A DNA stretch of 9,355 nt. Source: an uncultured Oscillibacter sp. (lineage in GTDB: Bacteria > Bacillota > Clostridia > Oscillospirales > Oscillospiraceae). Positions within the stretch are counted from its first letter, which is position 1; every line of letters begins with the position of its first letter. The position numbers and the translations under genes are program-made. This document shows positions 1 through 7,114 of the stretch, piece after piece. Below the pieces are notes generated by a model. It saw nothing but the letters and a program-made list of their open reading frames with translations, did no database searches and was not told where the DNA came from. The stretch lies in NCBI GenBank assembly GCA_946183175.1, contig CAMHBH010000084.1, forward strand, positions 1 through 9,355. Reading direction: 5' to 3'.

Positions 1-519
1 CGCGGCGGTGAGCAGGTACGCGGACAGTCCGCGCACGGACGCCGGAAGGGCGTCGGTGTCCATGCGGGCCTGAATGGCGGTCATGCACGCCAGCGACACC
101 GCGAACAGTACGGACGCCCCCAGCGCCGAGAGCAGATTCCCGGCGAAGTCGTAGCCCGCGCTGAGGCCCTGTACCAGCGCGCCGAGTACGGCGGCGTTGA
201 GCGCCACAAGGGGCCAGTTCGTTTCTAGGAACGCCGCGCGCGCCCCGTTACTGTTCCGCGCGAGGTATCCGAGGAGCGCCGCGCAACCCGACGCCGCGAG
301 TAAGCACAGCGGCACCCGTGCCGATTCGAGGCCCAGCGGCGCGAGTACGGCGTAGTAGAGCGCGTAGGACAGCACGCACGCGCACAGCGTGACGGCGACC
401 GTCACGACACCCATACAGGCCGCGCGGGTGAGTTTCGAGAGCGTGTCGCCGTCGTCCCGGGAGAGGGTCATGTCGTTGACGAGCGCGGCGGCGACCGCGC
501 CGATAAGATACTCCGTCAT
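1..519 (-). CDS. rnfA: RnfA-like membrane subunit of Rnf complex (3' end off window)
   Basis: The first 173 residues are visible. RnfA/NqrE proteins are about 190 residues, so only a short C-terminal piece is missing. The start is the ATG at 519, which overlaps the rnfE stop in an ATGA junction and has GGAGG just upstream. By-eye alignment to RnfA is continuous: MTEYL...LVN near residues 1-15, APLGLE near 60-65, PLVALNAAVLG at 103-113 (family PLITTNCAVLG), and ALPASVRG near 157-164 (family VPAPFKG). The protein is strongly hydrophobic, with several membrane segments. RnfA and RnfE are inverted homologues that normally share a membrane [2Fe-2S] cluster, two Cys from each. Both RnfA cysteines look absent here. 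The GLCPF loop is replaced by a shorter polar stretch (SRDDGDTLSK, 20-29), and the second Cys is Ala109. Other Cys occur at 35, 46, 48, 72, 79 and 145, but not at the ligand positions. Family assignment is firm; function as a normal electron relay is doubtful. Confidence 0.85.
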   Translation of the reverse strand, partial: MTEYLIGAVAAALVNDMTLSRDDGDTLSKLTRAACMGVVTVAVTLCACVLSYALYYAVLAPLGLESARVPLCLLAASGCAALLGYLARNSNGARAAFLETNWPLVALNAAVLGALVQGLSAGYDFAGNLLSALGASVLFAVSLACMTAIQARMDTDALPASVRGLSAYLLTAA

Positions 520-1100
520 GATTTGGCCTCCTTTCCGGGATTGTCGAGGGGCAGTCCGGCGGCCCTTGCGGCCATTAACACGAAAGCCAGCGTCAGGAAT
601 GCGCCCGGGACGCCGTGGAAAAACGCGGGGGCCTCCATATAGTCGGGCAGGACTTGCGCGCCGAAGAGCGTCCCGGCCCCGAGGAACTCCCGCAACAGGC
701 CCGTAACGCACAGCAAGGCCACGTACCACACCGCCGGAACGCACAGCGCGGAGGCGTCCTTCCCGGAGGCGATTCTGTCCAGCCCGACGCATTGCAGGGC
801 CGTCAGGGGTACGTAGAGCCCGATGGAGGCGTACTGCGCGGGGAAGTAGGCCTCGACGAGCAGGGCGGCGATTCCGGACAGCGCGGCGGCGGTTGTAAAC
901 AGGGCTACGACACGCGCCCAGCCGTTGACCACGCCGCGCAACAGATACAGAATGACGCTTGTCAGCGCGAATATCGCGACCGCCGACAGCCCCAGCAGAA
1001 GCCCGGCCCAGAAGCTGTCACAGCCCGCCAGCGCCGGACACGTCCCCAGCAGAAACAGCGCGGAGACGGGAATCCGGCACGGTTGGTTCCATACGTTCAT
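516..1100 (-). CDS. rnfE: RnfE membrane subunit of Rnf complex
   Basis: This 194-residue integral membrane protein belongs to the RnfE/NqrD family (usual length about 195-230), a core subunit of the ion-translocating ferredoxin/NAD oxidoreductase. Visible family marks are LLGTCPALA at residues 17-25, PLTALQCVGLDR at 98-109 (family PLIVTNCIVVGR), and LLREFLGAGTLFG near 134-147 (family LREIIGNGTLF). The two cysteines expected to bind the membrane [2Fe-2S] cluster, Cys21 and Cys104, are both present, unlike in the partner RnfA. The start at 1100 is preceded by GGAGGGAG. The gap to the end of rnfDG is 19 bases. The last codons overlap the rnfA start by four bases, so the two are probably translationally coupled, which fits subunits that assemble as a pair. 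The N-terminus before the first membrane segment is shorter than in proteobacterial RnfE. Confidence 0.93.
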   Translation of the reverse strand: MNVWNQPCRIPVSALFLLGTCPALAGCDSFWAGLLLGLSAVAIFALTSVILYLLRGVVNGWARVVALFTTAAALSGIAALLVEAYFPAQYASIGLYVPLTALQCVGLDRIASGKDASALCVPAVWYVALLCVTGLLREFLGAGTLFGAQVLPDYMEAPAFFHGVPGAFLTLAFVLMAARAAGLPLDNPGKEAKS

Positions 1101-1119
1101 ACAACAATCTCCCTCCGTT

Positions 1120-2667
1120 TCAGTTCATCATGTCGCCGTAGGCGATGTGGAAGTCGATGGCGGCGTTGACGGCGTTCACGACGGCGGTCGAGGAAATCGT
1201 AGCGCCGGAGGCGGCGTCGATGTCGCTACCGAGCGTCAGCGTACTTGCCGGAATGCCCACAAACTGTCCTGTAAAGGCGTCCTCCTTCACTTTCATGCCG
1301 ATTCCGGGCGTCTCGTTGAGTTCGGAGTACAGAATACCGTTGAGCGTGCCGTCGGGCAGGAAGCCCACTGACAGCGTAATGGGGCCGTCGCGCCCGTCCA
1401 TCGTGCGCACGGTGACGACGTGTCCGGCTGACGCGCCCACGGCGTCCGTGCCCGAAACCGCCTCCTGAATGACGGCGTTCCCGAAGCCCGAACCCCAGGC
1501 CGCGCCGTTGAGGCCTTCAATCGCTTTCGCGGTCTCGTCCGGGATACTGAAATCAACCGCTTCCGGCAGGAGTACGCGGTAGGCCGTGAGGTTTTCGGAG
1601 AGCTGACGCTGTTCGACAATCCCGGCGGTCACGCCCGCGACGCCCCGCAGAAGTCCGACAGACACGGCGAGTACGCAGAGCACCGCGCAAACGGGCGGGA
1701 GCAGAGCTTTCCGGTCGAATGTAAACGGCGCGTCGGCGGCGCTGTCGCGGTAGGCGAAGGGTTTCGGAATCACGAGTTCGTCAATCAGGGGCACGCAGAC
1801 ATTGGAGAGAATCACGGCGTAGCTGACGGAGTCGGCGGAACTCCCGAACGCCCGGAAGAACGCGCTCAGGAGGCCTACGAGACAGCCGTAGAAGAGCTGA
1901 CCGGGGGCCGTGACGGGGGAAGTCACGGGGTCGGTGGCCATGAAGAACGCCGCCATAAAGACGCCGCCGCTGACCATATGGACGCACAGCAGGGGCAGGT
2001 CGAAGCCGTCGCCGCCGAACAGGCCCATAAAGACCGCGAAGCTGACGAGAATCGAAACGGGAATCCGCCAGGGAATCGCGTCGATGACCCACAGGTACAG
2101 CCCGCCCAGCAGGAGCGCGAACGCCGAACAGCCTAACACGCCCCCGGCGTGTCCGGTAAAGACCTGTACGAGGTTGACGGCGGCCCCGGAATCGAGTTGC
2201 GCCAGCGGGGTCGCGCCGCTTACGCCGTCTACGGCGTAATTCGTCATGGCGCTACCGAACGAGAGGAGCAGGAAACAGCGCCCGCCTAACGCGGGGTTCA
2301 TGAAGTTCTTGCCCAGCCCGCCGAACAGGCATTTCACGACCAGAATCGCGAATACGGAGCCGATATAGGGCACGTAGAGCGGCACAGACGCCGGAATGCA
2401 AAGCGCTAACAGCAGTCCGGTCAGTACGGCGCTCCCGTCGTAGAGGGTATTCCCGCGCCCGGTGAGGTAGTCGAACACGAACTCGGTCAGCACGGCGGAC
2501 GCCACGCTCATGAGTACGACAAAGAGCGCGTGTACGCCGAAGTGCCAGATTCCGAACAGCGTCGCGGGCATGAGGGCGAGAATCACGTCGTACATGACCT
2601 GTCCGGTGCTCAGCGGACTGCGTACGTGCGGGCTTGACGAGACGTTATAGGAAACGGAAGGGTTCAT
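1120..2667 (-). CDS. rnfDG: RnfD-RnfG fusion, double covalent-FMN subunit
   Basis: One 515-residue reading frame carries two subunits that are normally separate. Residues about 1-305 are RnfD/NqrB-like: SPHVRSPLSTGQVMYDVILALMP at the start, multiple membrane helices, FGGLGKNFMNPALGGR near 115-130, and flavinylation motif DGVSGAT at 147-153 with acceptor Thr153. After a short linker, a membrane segment (about 321-343) opens an RnfG/NqrC-like part with NETPGIG at 451-457 and motif DAASGAT at 484-490, acceptor Thr490. In the family, ApbE attaches FMN to these threonines, and the RnfG FMN faces outside. No internal stop or restart is seen at the junction, so this is a true fusion in the sequence as given. 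I chose the ATG at 2667 because it overlaps the rnfC stop (ATGA) and follows GGGAGGTGG. The frame stays open to 2793, but that extension lies inside rnfC and has no RnfD similarity. Confidence 0.93.
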   Translation of the reverse strand: MNPSVSYNVSSSPHVRSPLSTGQVMYDVILALMPATLFGIWHFGVHALFVVLMSVASAVLTEFVFDYLTGRGNTLYDGSAVLTGLLLALCIPASVPLYVPYIGSVFAILVVKCLFGGLGKNFMNPALGGRCFLLLSFGSAMTNYAVDGVSGATPLAQLDSGAAVNLVQVFTGHAGGVLGCSAFALLLGGLYLWVIDAIPWRIPVSILVSFAVFMGLFGGDGFDLPLLCVHMVSGGVFMAAFFMATDPVTSPVTAPGQLFYGCLVGLLSAFFRAFGSSADSVSYAVILSNVCVPLIDELVIPKPFAYRDSAADAPFTFDRKALLPPVCAVLCVLAVSVGLLRGVAGVTAGIVEQRQLSENLTAYRVLLPEAVDFSIPDETAKAIEGLNGAAWGSGFGNAVIQEAVSGTDAVGASAGHVVTVRTMDGRDGPITLSVGFLPDGTLNGILYSELNETPGIGMKVKEDAFTGQFVGIPASTLTLGSDIDAASGATISSTAVVNAVNAAIDFHIAYGDMMN

Positions 2668-4022
2668 TTCGCGCCACCTCCCTGTTGCGCCGCGCGGCGG
2701 GCCTCCAGTATGGCCCCCTTGGCGTCCTTGAACAACTGCATCAGCGGGCGTTTCGCCGGGCAGACGTAGGTACACGAGCCGCACGAAATGCACTCCAGCC
2801 CGTAGAGGCGGTTTTCGTACTTTTGATAATCCTTACGCTCCGCCGCGACGCCCATCATCTGCGGAGTAAGGCCCATCGGGCACACCTCGTTACAGCGCCC
2901 GCAACGGATACACGCCGTGAGCTTGCGTTCCGATTCCTCCGCGCCGTCGACGGTAAGCAGTGTCAGGGCGTTGCTCGCCTTCTGTACGGGCACGTCCAAA
3001 TCCGGCAGGGCGATTCCCATCATAGCGCCGCCCGCAATCGCCTTGCGGACTTCCGCGCCCTCGACGAGGCCTCCCGCCGCTTCGAGCAGTTCCTGGAACG
3101 GCGTCCCCACCCGGACTATGAAGTTGCTCGGGTTCTTGACAGCGGGGCCCGTCACTGTGACGGCACGCCGAATCAGGGGCGTCGCGAGGCAGACCGCCTC
3201 GTAAATGGCGTAGACCGTCGACACGTTGTCGACAATGCACCCGGCCTCCGCCGGAAGCTGACTCATTTTCGTGTCTTTCCCGGCGACCACTTTGATTATC
3301 GACTTTTCGCCGCCCTGCGGGTACTTCGTCGGCGCGGGCTGTACGCGGATATTCTTCGACATAGTAACCGCTTCGTTCATGGCCGCTATGGCCTCGGGCT
3401 TGTTGCGCTCGATGACAATCACGCCCCGCGCCTTCGGGAACAGCGACAGGATGACTTCCAGCCCCGTGACGATTTCCCCGGCGTGGGTTCTCATTAACTG
3501 GTCGTCGCAGGTGATGTACGGCTCGCACTCCGCCCCGTTGACAATCACGTACTCGATACCGTCGGGGTTCTTCGGTTCCAGCTTGACGGGCGTCGGGAAC
3601 GACGCGCCGCCCATGCCCACAATCCCGGCGTCGCGGATTCTCTGCAAAATCGTCTCCCGGTTCATATTCCGGAAGTCGGCCTTTGCGCCCATGCCCTTGA
3701 CCGTACGGAATTTCCCGTCGCTCTCGACGACCACGCACTCCACGAGATTCCCCATGACCGTGCGCCGCTTCTCGATGGCCTTGACCGTCCCGGAGCAGGA
3801 GCTGTGAATGTTGGAGGACACGTAGCCGTCCTGCTGTGCGATAACCTGTCCGGTAAGGACTTTGTCGCCCACGCTGACCGCCACTTTGGCGGGTTTCCCA
3901 ATGTGCTGGGACACGGGGAAAACAAGTTCCCCTTTCGGCTCGTACACCGTCAGGGCCGCGTCTCGGGAGTACGCTTTGCCGTCGTCCGGGTGTACGCCGC
4001 CGCGAAATGTACGCTCTATCAT
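2664..4022 (-). CDS. rnfC: RnfC, NADH-side iron-sulfur flavoprotein subunit
   Basis: This 452-residue peripheral subunit sits on the cytoplasmic face of Rnf and exchanges electrons with NAD(H). It starts with the hallmark TFRGGVHPDDGK (5-16). Nucleotide/flavin-binding motifs follow: GMGGASFPT (136-144) and NGAECEPYITCDD (162-174). Two ferredoxin-type [4Fe-4S] motifs lie near the C-terminus, with Cys371/374/377/381 and Cys411/414/417/421. Length is normal for clostridial RnfC and lacks the long repeat tail seen in some proteobacteria. All expected residues are present, so this subunit looks fully functional, in contrast with RnfA. It begins 22 bases after the flavoprotein gene with a modest GAGAGGG site close to the ATG. 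The stop overlaps rnfDG by four bases. Being first of the rnf genes and directly behind the reductase ties NADH oxidation to that reductase by context. Confidence 0.96.
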   Translation of the reverse strand: MIERTFRGGVHPDDGKAYSRDAALTVYEPKGELVFPVSQHIGKPAKVAVSVGDKVLTGQVIAQQDGYVSSNIHSSCSGTVKAIEKRRTVMGNLVECVVVESDGKFRTVKGMGAKADFRNMNRETILQRIRDAGIVGMGGASFPTPVKLEPKNPDGIEYVIVNGAECEPYITCDDQLMRTHAGEIVTGLEVILSLFPKARGVIVIERNKPEAIAAMNEAVTMSKNIRVQPAPTKYPQGGEKSIIKVVAGKDTKMSQLPAEAGCIVDNVSTVYAIYEAVCLATPLIRRAVTVTGPAVKNPSNFIVRVGTPFQELLEAAGGLVEGAEVRKAIAGGAMMGIALPDLDVPVQKASNALTLLTVDGAEESERKLTACIRCGRCNEVCPMGLTPQMMGVAAERKDYQKYENRLYGLECISCGSCTYVCPAKRPLMQLFKDAKGAILEARRAAQQGGGAK

Positions 4023-4044
4023 AAGCCCTCTCTTTTCTTTTCAC

Positions 4045-6123
4045 TCACATGGCGGAGAGAACCAGCGCCGCGTGACGCCCGAAAGTCATACTGCGCCCGC
4101 AGGCGAGGCCCGTAAAGAGATTGGGGTAGTTGTTGGCGAAGAAGCCGCCGGAGCAGTCGCCCGCCGCGTACAGGCCCTCGATAACCGTGCCGTCCTCGCG
4201 GAGTACCTGCATGTCGGTGTTGATACGCACGCCGTCGAGTGTGGTCAGGTGCCACGCGGCGGTACGCACGCCGTAGTACGGGGCCTGATTGACCGGGGTC
4301 AGGCGGTGGGGGGCCTTGCCGAAATCCTCGTCCTTGCCCTGCATGCACAGGACGTTGTAGCGCTGTACGGTGTTGATAAACGCCTCGGCGGGGATGTTCA
4401 ATTTCTCGGCGAGTTCCTGCAAGGTGTCGGCCTTCTGGATGTAGCCCTTCTCGATAAGCTCCTCGTTGGACTTCCAGCAGTCGTCGTAATAGCGGTTCGG
4501 GGGCGCGCCGTTGTCGAAGTCCCACAGGCGGCAACAGCCGACTTCCTGAAACTGTTCGGTGTACTGCTTGTTGTTGGCGTCGAAGATGTCGCAGTAGGTG
4601 TGGTAGGGCTGCATCATCATGGAGTGTAGCATAAACTCGTAGGGGCCCGACTCGTTACAGAAGCGCTCGCCCTTGAGGTTGACTTTCAAGAAGGGCTGTT
4701 CGCCGAACCAGAACCACTCGCCGGAAGTATCGGCGCCGGCGGTCTCGTCGGGCTTGACGCAACAGCGGTTGAACATCATGGACGTGTGAATGGGGTCAAA
4801 CTCCGCGCCGGCCCAGAGCATGGCCTTAATGCCGGAGCCGTCGCAACGGGAGCCGATACGGCACTGCACTTTCATTTTCTGCGTCATGGGCTGTAGCGCG
4901 TTCATCATGGGCGTATTCATGAGGTAGCCGCCCGCGCACATAATGACGCCCTTTTTGGTGTTGATTTTGATGTAGTGCTGGTCGTTCTGGTCTTGCGCGA
5001 TGACCCCTACAACCCGCTTATTCTCGTTCTGTACGAGGCGGACAAGGGCCGTATTGCAACGGATGATTTCGTCCGGGTCGTATTTCAGGTCTTTGAGGTG
5101 GTCGAGAAAGACGGAGTTTGTTGTTACGGTGGCGTCGTCCTGATAGGCCTTCTTCTTTTCGGGACTGTGCCCGGTAGCGTAGGCCTTATCGCGCTCGGGG
5201 TAGCGGGTGTCGCCGACGGCGCCCTCGTGCCAGATGGTGTACTTGCCGGAATCCTCCAGGATGTCGCCAATCCACTCGATAGCCTCGGCGCTGTTGTCGG
5301 CCCAGAACCGCACGAGGTCGAAATTGACGTACCCGGTGCCGTAGCGCACGATATCCTCGATGGCCTCCATTTTGTCAATGGCGGTTTGCGGATATTTGCG
5401 CGCGGTCTGCTTCTGCCATTTGGTGTCGATAGCGCCCATGTCGCCCCGGACGCTGGTCGGTTCGGCGTTCTTTTCGATGACCATGACGTTGGCCCCGGCC
5501 TCGGCGGCGGTCATGAGCGCGGGCCAGCCTGCCGTACCAAGGCCGACAATCAAAATATCGGTGTCAAGGGTTTCGGTGATGTCGGCGTCGGCGATTTCGG
5601 GGGCCTCGCCGAGCCAGTCCGACGCGGCGCTGTCGTCGGCCTTCGAGACTTCCACCGCCTGCCCGCTTGCCTGCGAAATGCAGTCCGCCGCCGCCGTGCG
5701 GATTGCGTTCGACGTGACGGTCGCCGTCGCGACTACGTCCACGTCCGCCGACTGCTTCGACAAAATCGCCTGTTCCATCTGGGGGCCGATTTTGCCGCCG
5801 ATATCGGGCGTCTCGCCGGATACGTCGATTTGCACGTCAGTTATCGAGGTTTCGTCGAAAGTCATGGTGACTTTCACGTCGCTGTCGATACCGCGCGCGG
5901 AGGCGCTGTAGGTGCCGGGGGTGAACGTAAGGCCGCTCGCCGCCGCGTTGATTTCCTCTTTGAGGCCTTCCGACACGTTCGCCATGCCGGAGGGTGCCGC
6001 GGTCGATGTCTCCGCCGCCGGGGCGCTCCCTACCTTTTCCAGTACGCCCAGAGCCGCGATACTCGCCACGCCCGCCGCGAGGCCTTTGACGAAAGTCCGC
6101 CGGGTGATTTCCTTCTCCGCCAT
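4045..6123 (-). CDS. Tat-exported FMN/FAD flavoprotein reductase (fumarate reductase-like family), substrate unknown
   Basis: This 692-residue protein has three parts. A twin-arginine signal (ITRRTFVKG, 6-14, then a hydrophobic stretch to about 28) predicts export in folded form. An FMN_bind domain covers about 68-153, with SGETPDIGG at 102-110 and an atypical flavinylation site DVVATAT (129-135). The rest is the FAD_binding_2 reductase domain: dinucleotide motif VGLGTAG (193-199), IEKN (216-219), GERFCNE (485-491) and LYAAGDCSGG (651-660). By alignment from memory to soluble fumarate reductases, His446 and His625 match the two substrate-side histidines. The two key arginines are not evident: Tyr495 and the Asn664-Asn665-Tyr666 stretch occupy those places. 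Fumarate is therefore unlikely; reduction of another alkene-like acceptor is inferred. There is no CxxCH haem motif. The start overlaps the tatC stop (TAATG) and has AAGGAGG, a strong ribosome site. Its position between tat and rnf genes suggests a Tat cargo fed by Rnf. Confidence 0.9.
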   Translation of the reverse strand: MAEKEITRRTFVKGLAAGVASIAALGVLEKVGSAPAAETSTAAPSGMANVSEGLKEEINAAASGLTFTPGTYSASARGIDSDVKVTMTFDETSITDVQIDVSGETPDIGGKIGPQMEQAILSKQSADVDVVATATVTSNAIRTAAADCISQASGQAVEVSKADDSAASDWLGEAPEIADADITETLDTDILIVGLGTAGWPALMTAAEAGANVMVIEKNAEPTSVRGDMGAIDTKWQKQTARKYPQTAIDKMEAIEDIVRYGTGYVNFDLVRFWADNSAEAIEWIGDILEDSGKYTIWHEGAVGDTRYPERDKAYATGHSPEKKKAYQDDATVTTNSVFLDHLKDLKYDPDEIIRCNTALVRLVQNENKRVVGVIAQDQNDQHYIKINTKKGVIMCAGGYLMNTPMMNALQPMTQKMKVQCRIGSRCDGSGIKAMLWAGAEFDPIHTSMMFNRCCVKPDETAGADTSGEWFWFGEQPFLKVNLKGERFCNESGPYEFMLHSMMMQPYHTYCDIFDANNKQYTEQFQEVGCCRLWDFDNGAPPNRYYDDCWKSNEELIEKGYIQKADTLQELAEKLNIPAEAFINTVQRYNVLCMQGKDEDFGKAPHRLTPVNQAPYYGVRTAAWHLTTLDGVRINTDMQVLREDGTVIEGLYAAGDCSGGFFANNYPNLFTGLACGRSMTFGRHAALVLSAM

Positions 6124-6947
6124 TAAGATTCCTCCTTATTGTTCCCGTTGTTTTCCGAAGGGTCTGAAACTTCATCGGGCGACGTGTCCCGACTGTCTCC
6201 GTCAGGTCGACGCAGGCGGGCCGCAAGGCTACAGACTAGTATACTTAGTTCGTACAGTCCCAGCAGGGGCACCGCCACCATAATTTGCGACACGATGTCG
6301 GGCGGCGTAATCACCGCCGCGACAAAAAAGATAACGACTATCATGACTTTGCGGGCGCGTTTGAGCCATTCAATTTTGAGAAGGTTCAACTGCGTCAGCA
6401 GAACCGTCACCACGGGCAGTTCGAAGATGACGGCGAAAATGACGAAAATCGTCAGCAGGAACGAGACGTAATTCTGTACGCTGACGGACGATTTCACGCC
6501 GCTGTCCTGACTGAGCGAAATCAGGAAGCGCAACATAAAGGGAATTAAGGCTTTCGCGGCGAACAGAATGCCGAGTACGGCGCAGACAAGCCCCGAAAGC
6601 ATGGTCAGGACATAGAACACGCGTTCATTGCGCCTTAGTCCCGGGCGGAGGAACGCCCACACCTCGTAGAGTACAAGCGGGAGCGTCACGCACGCCGCGC
6701 ACACGAACGACACCGACACGTACTGCAAGAGCATTTCCTGCGGCGACAGGTACACGAACACGTAGCCGTAGGCCTCGCCGATTTCGAGCAGGGCCCGGAC
6801 GATGCGGTCGGCGAACCACAGCCCCGCGCACATGCACAGTACCAGCGCCGCGACGCAAACTATTAAGCGGTTCCGGAGTTCGCGCAGGTGGTCGGTGACG
6901 CCCATTTCCCCGGCGTTATTCCTCGGCGTTTTGCTCTTTATTTTCAC
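6123..6947 (-). CDS. tatC: TatC, Sec-independent protein translocase core
   Basis: TatC is the six-helix membrane receptor that recognises twin-arginine signals. This 274-residue protein shows the family marks in order: DHLRELRNRL (19-28) before the first helix, FLRPGL (99-104) with NER (107-109) in the region that binds the twin-arginine motif, FELP (175-178) and AVITPPD (211-217). The C-terminal tail after about 245 is polar (Asp, Ser, Asn, Glu) and not conserved. The start is uncertain. The GTG at 6947 has GAGG six bases upstream and overlaps tatA by 32 bases. The ATG at 6905 would begin MGVTDHL, lies ten bases after the tatA stop, but has only a poorly spaced GGGGA. I keep the longer form. 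The gene ends in TAATG, coupling it to the flavoprotein that is its presumed substrate. Confidence 0.95.
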   Translation of the reverse strand: MKIKSKTPRNNAGEMGVTDHLRELRNRLIVCVAALVLCMCAGLWFADRIVRALLEIGEAYGYVFVYLSPQEMLLQYVSVSFVCAACVTLPLVLYEVWAFLRPGLRRNERVFYVLTMLSGLVCAVLGILFAAKALIPFMLRFLISLSQDSGVKSSVSVQNYVSFLLTIFVIFAVIFELPVVTVLLTQLNLLKIEWLKRARKVMIVVIFFVAAVITPPDIVSQIMVAVPLLGLYELSILVCSLAARLRRPDGDSRDTSPDEVSDPSENNGNNKEES

Positions 6948-7086
6948 GGTCGGCCTCGTCGAGTCCCGCCTTGAACTGCTTGACGCTCTTGCCCATCATG
7001 CGCGTGAGCTTGGGAATCTGCGTCGGGCCGAACACGATGACCACTATCAGCAGGACGACTACTAATTCATTCATTCCGATTCTCAT
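6916..7086 (-). CDS. tatA: TatA-like minimal twin-arginine translocase subunit
   Basis: This 56-residue protein has the TatA layout: a short exposed N-terminus (MRIGMNEL), one membrane helix (about 8-19), the hinge FGP at 19-21 followed by TQIPKL, then an amphipathic, basic helix (about 27-43) and a short acidic tail. TatA oligomers form the translocation path for folded proteins. It is close to the smallest size known for the family. The ATG at 7086 has GGGGAGG seven bases upstream; a second in-frame ATG (residue 5) is less likely. It lies 28 bases after the tatB-like gene and its 3' end overlaps the longer tatC form. The FG hinge makes it the more TatA-like of the two paralogues here. Confidence 0.92.
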   Translation of the reverse strand: MRIGMNELVVVLLIVVIVFGPTQIPKLTRMMGKSVKQFKAGLDEADRENKEQNAEE

Positions 7087-7114
7087 AAACGAACCTCCCC
7101 ATTACAGGCTGACT

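Noticed and set aside
2668..2793. N-terminal extension of RnfDG
   Set aside because: The frame stays open, but the extension lies inside rnfC, has no RnfD similarity, and the ATG at 2667 has a strong ribosome site and an ATGA overlap.
2890..4044. A 384-codon minus-strand frame overlapping rnfC
   Set aside because: Wrong frame of rnfC; the Arg/Gly-rich translation has no domain, whereas the rnfC frame has all its motifs.
4975..6126. A 383-codon plus-strand frame opposite the flavoprotein
   Set aside because: Antisense shadow of a clearly identified gene; its translation shows no family motif and it lacks a convincing ribosome site.
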